This document shows positions 63,353 through 64,000 of a DNA stretch of 64,000 nt, one piece after another; position 1 is the first letter of the stretch, and the number at the start of each line of letters is the position of its first letter. The notes under the pieces were generated by a model that was not told the DNA's origin, did no database searches, and saw only the letters and a list, made by a program, of their open reading frames with translations. Location: the NCBI GenBank assembly GCA_020355165.1, contig CP070661.1:3102601-3166600 (forward strand). The letters run 5' to 3'. The stretch comes from Burkholderiales bacterium (lineage in GTDB: Bacteria > Pseudomonadota > Gammaproteobacteria > Burkholderiales > Burkholderiaceae_F). Made by a program: the position numbers and the translations under genes.

Positions 63353-63480
63353 GTCAAGCGGCCGCGTGCCGAATCTTCCGGCCGCGGCGGGCGCAATTTC
63401 CGGCAGCGCCCGGGGCGGCGCGCCCCGCAAGATGCCCGTCATTCGCCCGGGCGCGGGCGCGACGGCGCGAGGAGGCTGCC

Positions 63481-63693
63481 ATGGACCCGACGAAGGACTC
63501 GATCGAAGTCGCCGCGGCGCGATGGGAGCAGTGGCTCGGCGCCGCGATGCGCGCCGAGCGCTGCCGCGCCCTGAAGGCCAGCGCCCGGCCGCCGCGTCGC
63601 AGTACGCGGGCGCAGCGGGTCCGGCCGCGCATCCGCGCCGGCCTGCTGTGGCTGCTGGTCGTCAGCGTCGCCGGCTACTGGCTGCTGCGCTAG
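63481..63693 (+). CDS. Small hypothetical membrane protein (70 aa)
   Basis: Not recognised. GGAGG lies 6 bases before the ATG. The N-terminal half is soluble and Ala/Arg-rich (DSIEVAAARWEQWLGAAMRA) and is followed by a basic linker and a single C-terminal membrane helix (AGLLWLLVVSVAGYWLLR). It may be a tail-anchored protein. It lies between ilvA and the DUF4112 gene. Confidence 0.6.
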   Translation: MDPTKDSIEVAAARWEQWLGAAMRAERCRALKASARPPRRSTRAQRVRPRIRAGLLWLLVVSVAGYWLLR

Positions 63694-63762
63694 CCGCCGG
63701 CTTGAAAGGCGGCGGCTGGCCGCCATCTACAATTGGTTCCATCGCCGCAGGAGCCGCCGCCG

Positions 63763-64000
63763 ATGCACGCCATCACCGCCACTGGGATCGTCCGCCCGCG
63801 CTCGACGCGCAGCCGCAGCAGGAAGAAGGCCTCGTCGAGCAGCGCTGCCGCCGCGGCCCGTCGGCAGGCGGCGCGCGAGCGGCTGATCACCCTGACGCGG
63901 CTGATGGACGGGCTGTTCGAGATCCCCGTCCTCGGGCGCCGGGTCGGACTCGACGCGCTGATCGGCGTCGTGCCGGTGGCCGGCGACCTCGTATCGGCCG
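63763..64000 (+). CDS. DUF4112 protein, N-terminal part (cut by window edge)
   Basis: The first 79 residues are present. A basic N-terminus (RSTRSRSRKKASSS) is followed by LITLTRLMDGLFEIPVLGRR and VGLDALIGVVPVAGDLVSA, which match the DUF4112 pattern (LD....PGTxxRxGLDxxxGLxPGxGD). AGGAG lies upstream of the ATG. The family is a small membrane protein of unknown function. Confidence 0.78.
   Translation, partial: MHAITATGIVRPRSTRSRSRKKASSSSAAAAARRQAARERLITLTRLMDGLFEIPVLGRRVGLDALIGVVPVAGDLVSA

Overview
The window is chromosomal DNA from a very GC-rich betaproteobacterium. The evidence is the gene order: kdsD-kdsC-lptC-lptA-lptB-rpoN-hpf-ptsN-hprK-rapZ, ispE-tRNA-Gln-prs-rplY-pth, and the cox/cta respiratory cluster with its twin-TM, DUF2970 and small-assembly-protein genes. 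Protein sequences look most like Rhodocyclales/Burkholderiales; I cannot name a genus. No phage, integrase, IS element, CRISPR array or rRNA operon was seen, so this is core chromosome rather than an accessory island.

Layout. 1-0.5 kb: the 5' part of a CPA2 cation/proton antiporter (minus strand). 0.6-4.4 kb: Kdo synthesis and LPS export (kdsD, kdsC, lptC, lptA, lptB). 4.4-9.9 kb: rpoN, hpf, ptsN, hprK, a PsiF-like protein, rapZ and a LON-N protein. 9.9-14.5 kb: a CMD-family protein, then mutY, a dynamin-like GTPase and mutM on the minus strand; mutY and mutM both handle 8-oxoguanine. 14.6-21.7 kb: a TPR protein, lolB, ispE, tRNA-Gln(TTG), prs, rplY, pth and a patatin-like protein. 22-28 kb: fadD, ychF and a DUF2868/DUF3482 membrane-GTPase pair. 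28-33.4 kb: MOSC, an unknown membrane protein, rsmD-coaD-DUF418, and ftsY.

33.4-38.1 kb is a phosphate/polyphosphate block: a YgbA-type protein, ppx, and a ppk1-sixA operon. 38.2-40.9 kb holds ftsE-ftsX and rpoH, with a clear CIRCE operator just upstream of rpoH. 41-51.4 kb is the cytochrome c oxidase region: SCO1, ctaB, ctaA, a second SCO-like protein, SURF1, a twin-TM protein, coxC, DUF2970, ctaG, a 37-aa assembly protein, coxA, coxB (with a fused cytochrome c domain) and DUF2244. These genes supply the enzyme, heme A and copper delivery. 51.5-64 kb: a BON-LysM protein, bioC-like, comF, HIT, a giant DUF3683 FAD/Fe-S oxidoreductase, a Frag1/DRAM-like membrane protein, a 58-aa membrane protein with a regulator-like half-site array upstream, srkA, a YncE-like propeller, ilvA, a small membrane protein and the start of a DUF4112 protein.

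Most of the window is conserved housekeeping sequence. The observations most worth following are: the CIRCE site at rpoH; an FtsE that lacks the ABC signature and Q-loop residues; the 58-aa gene with its half-site array; an unclassified HxD...H protein at 41.0-41.6 kb; and a micro-ORF that exactly bridges kdsD and kdsC.
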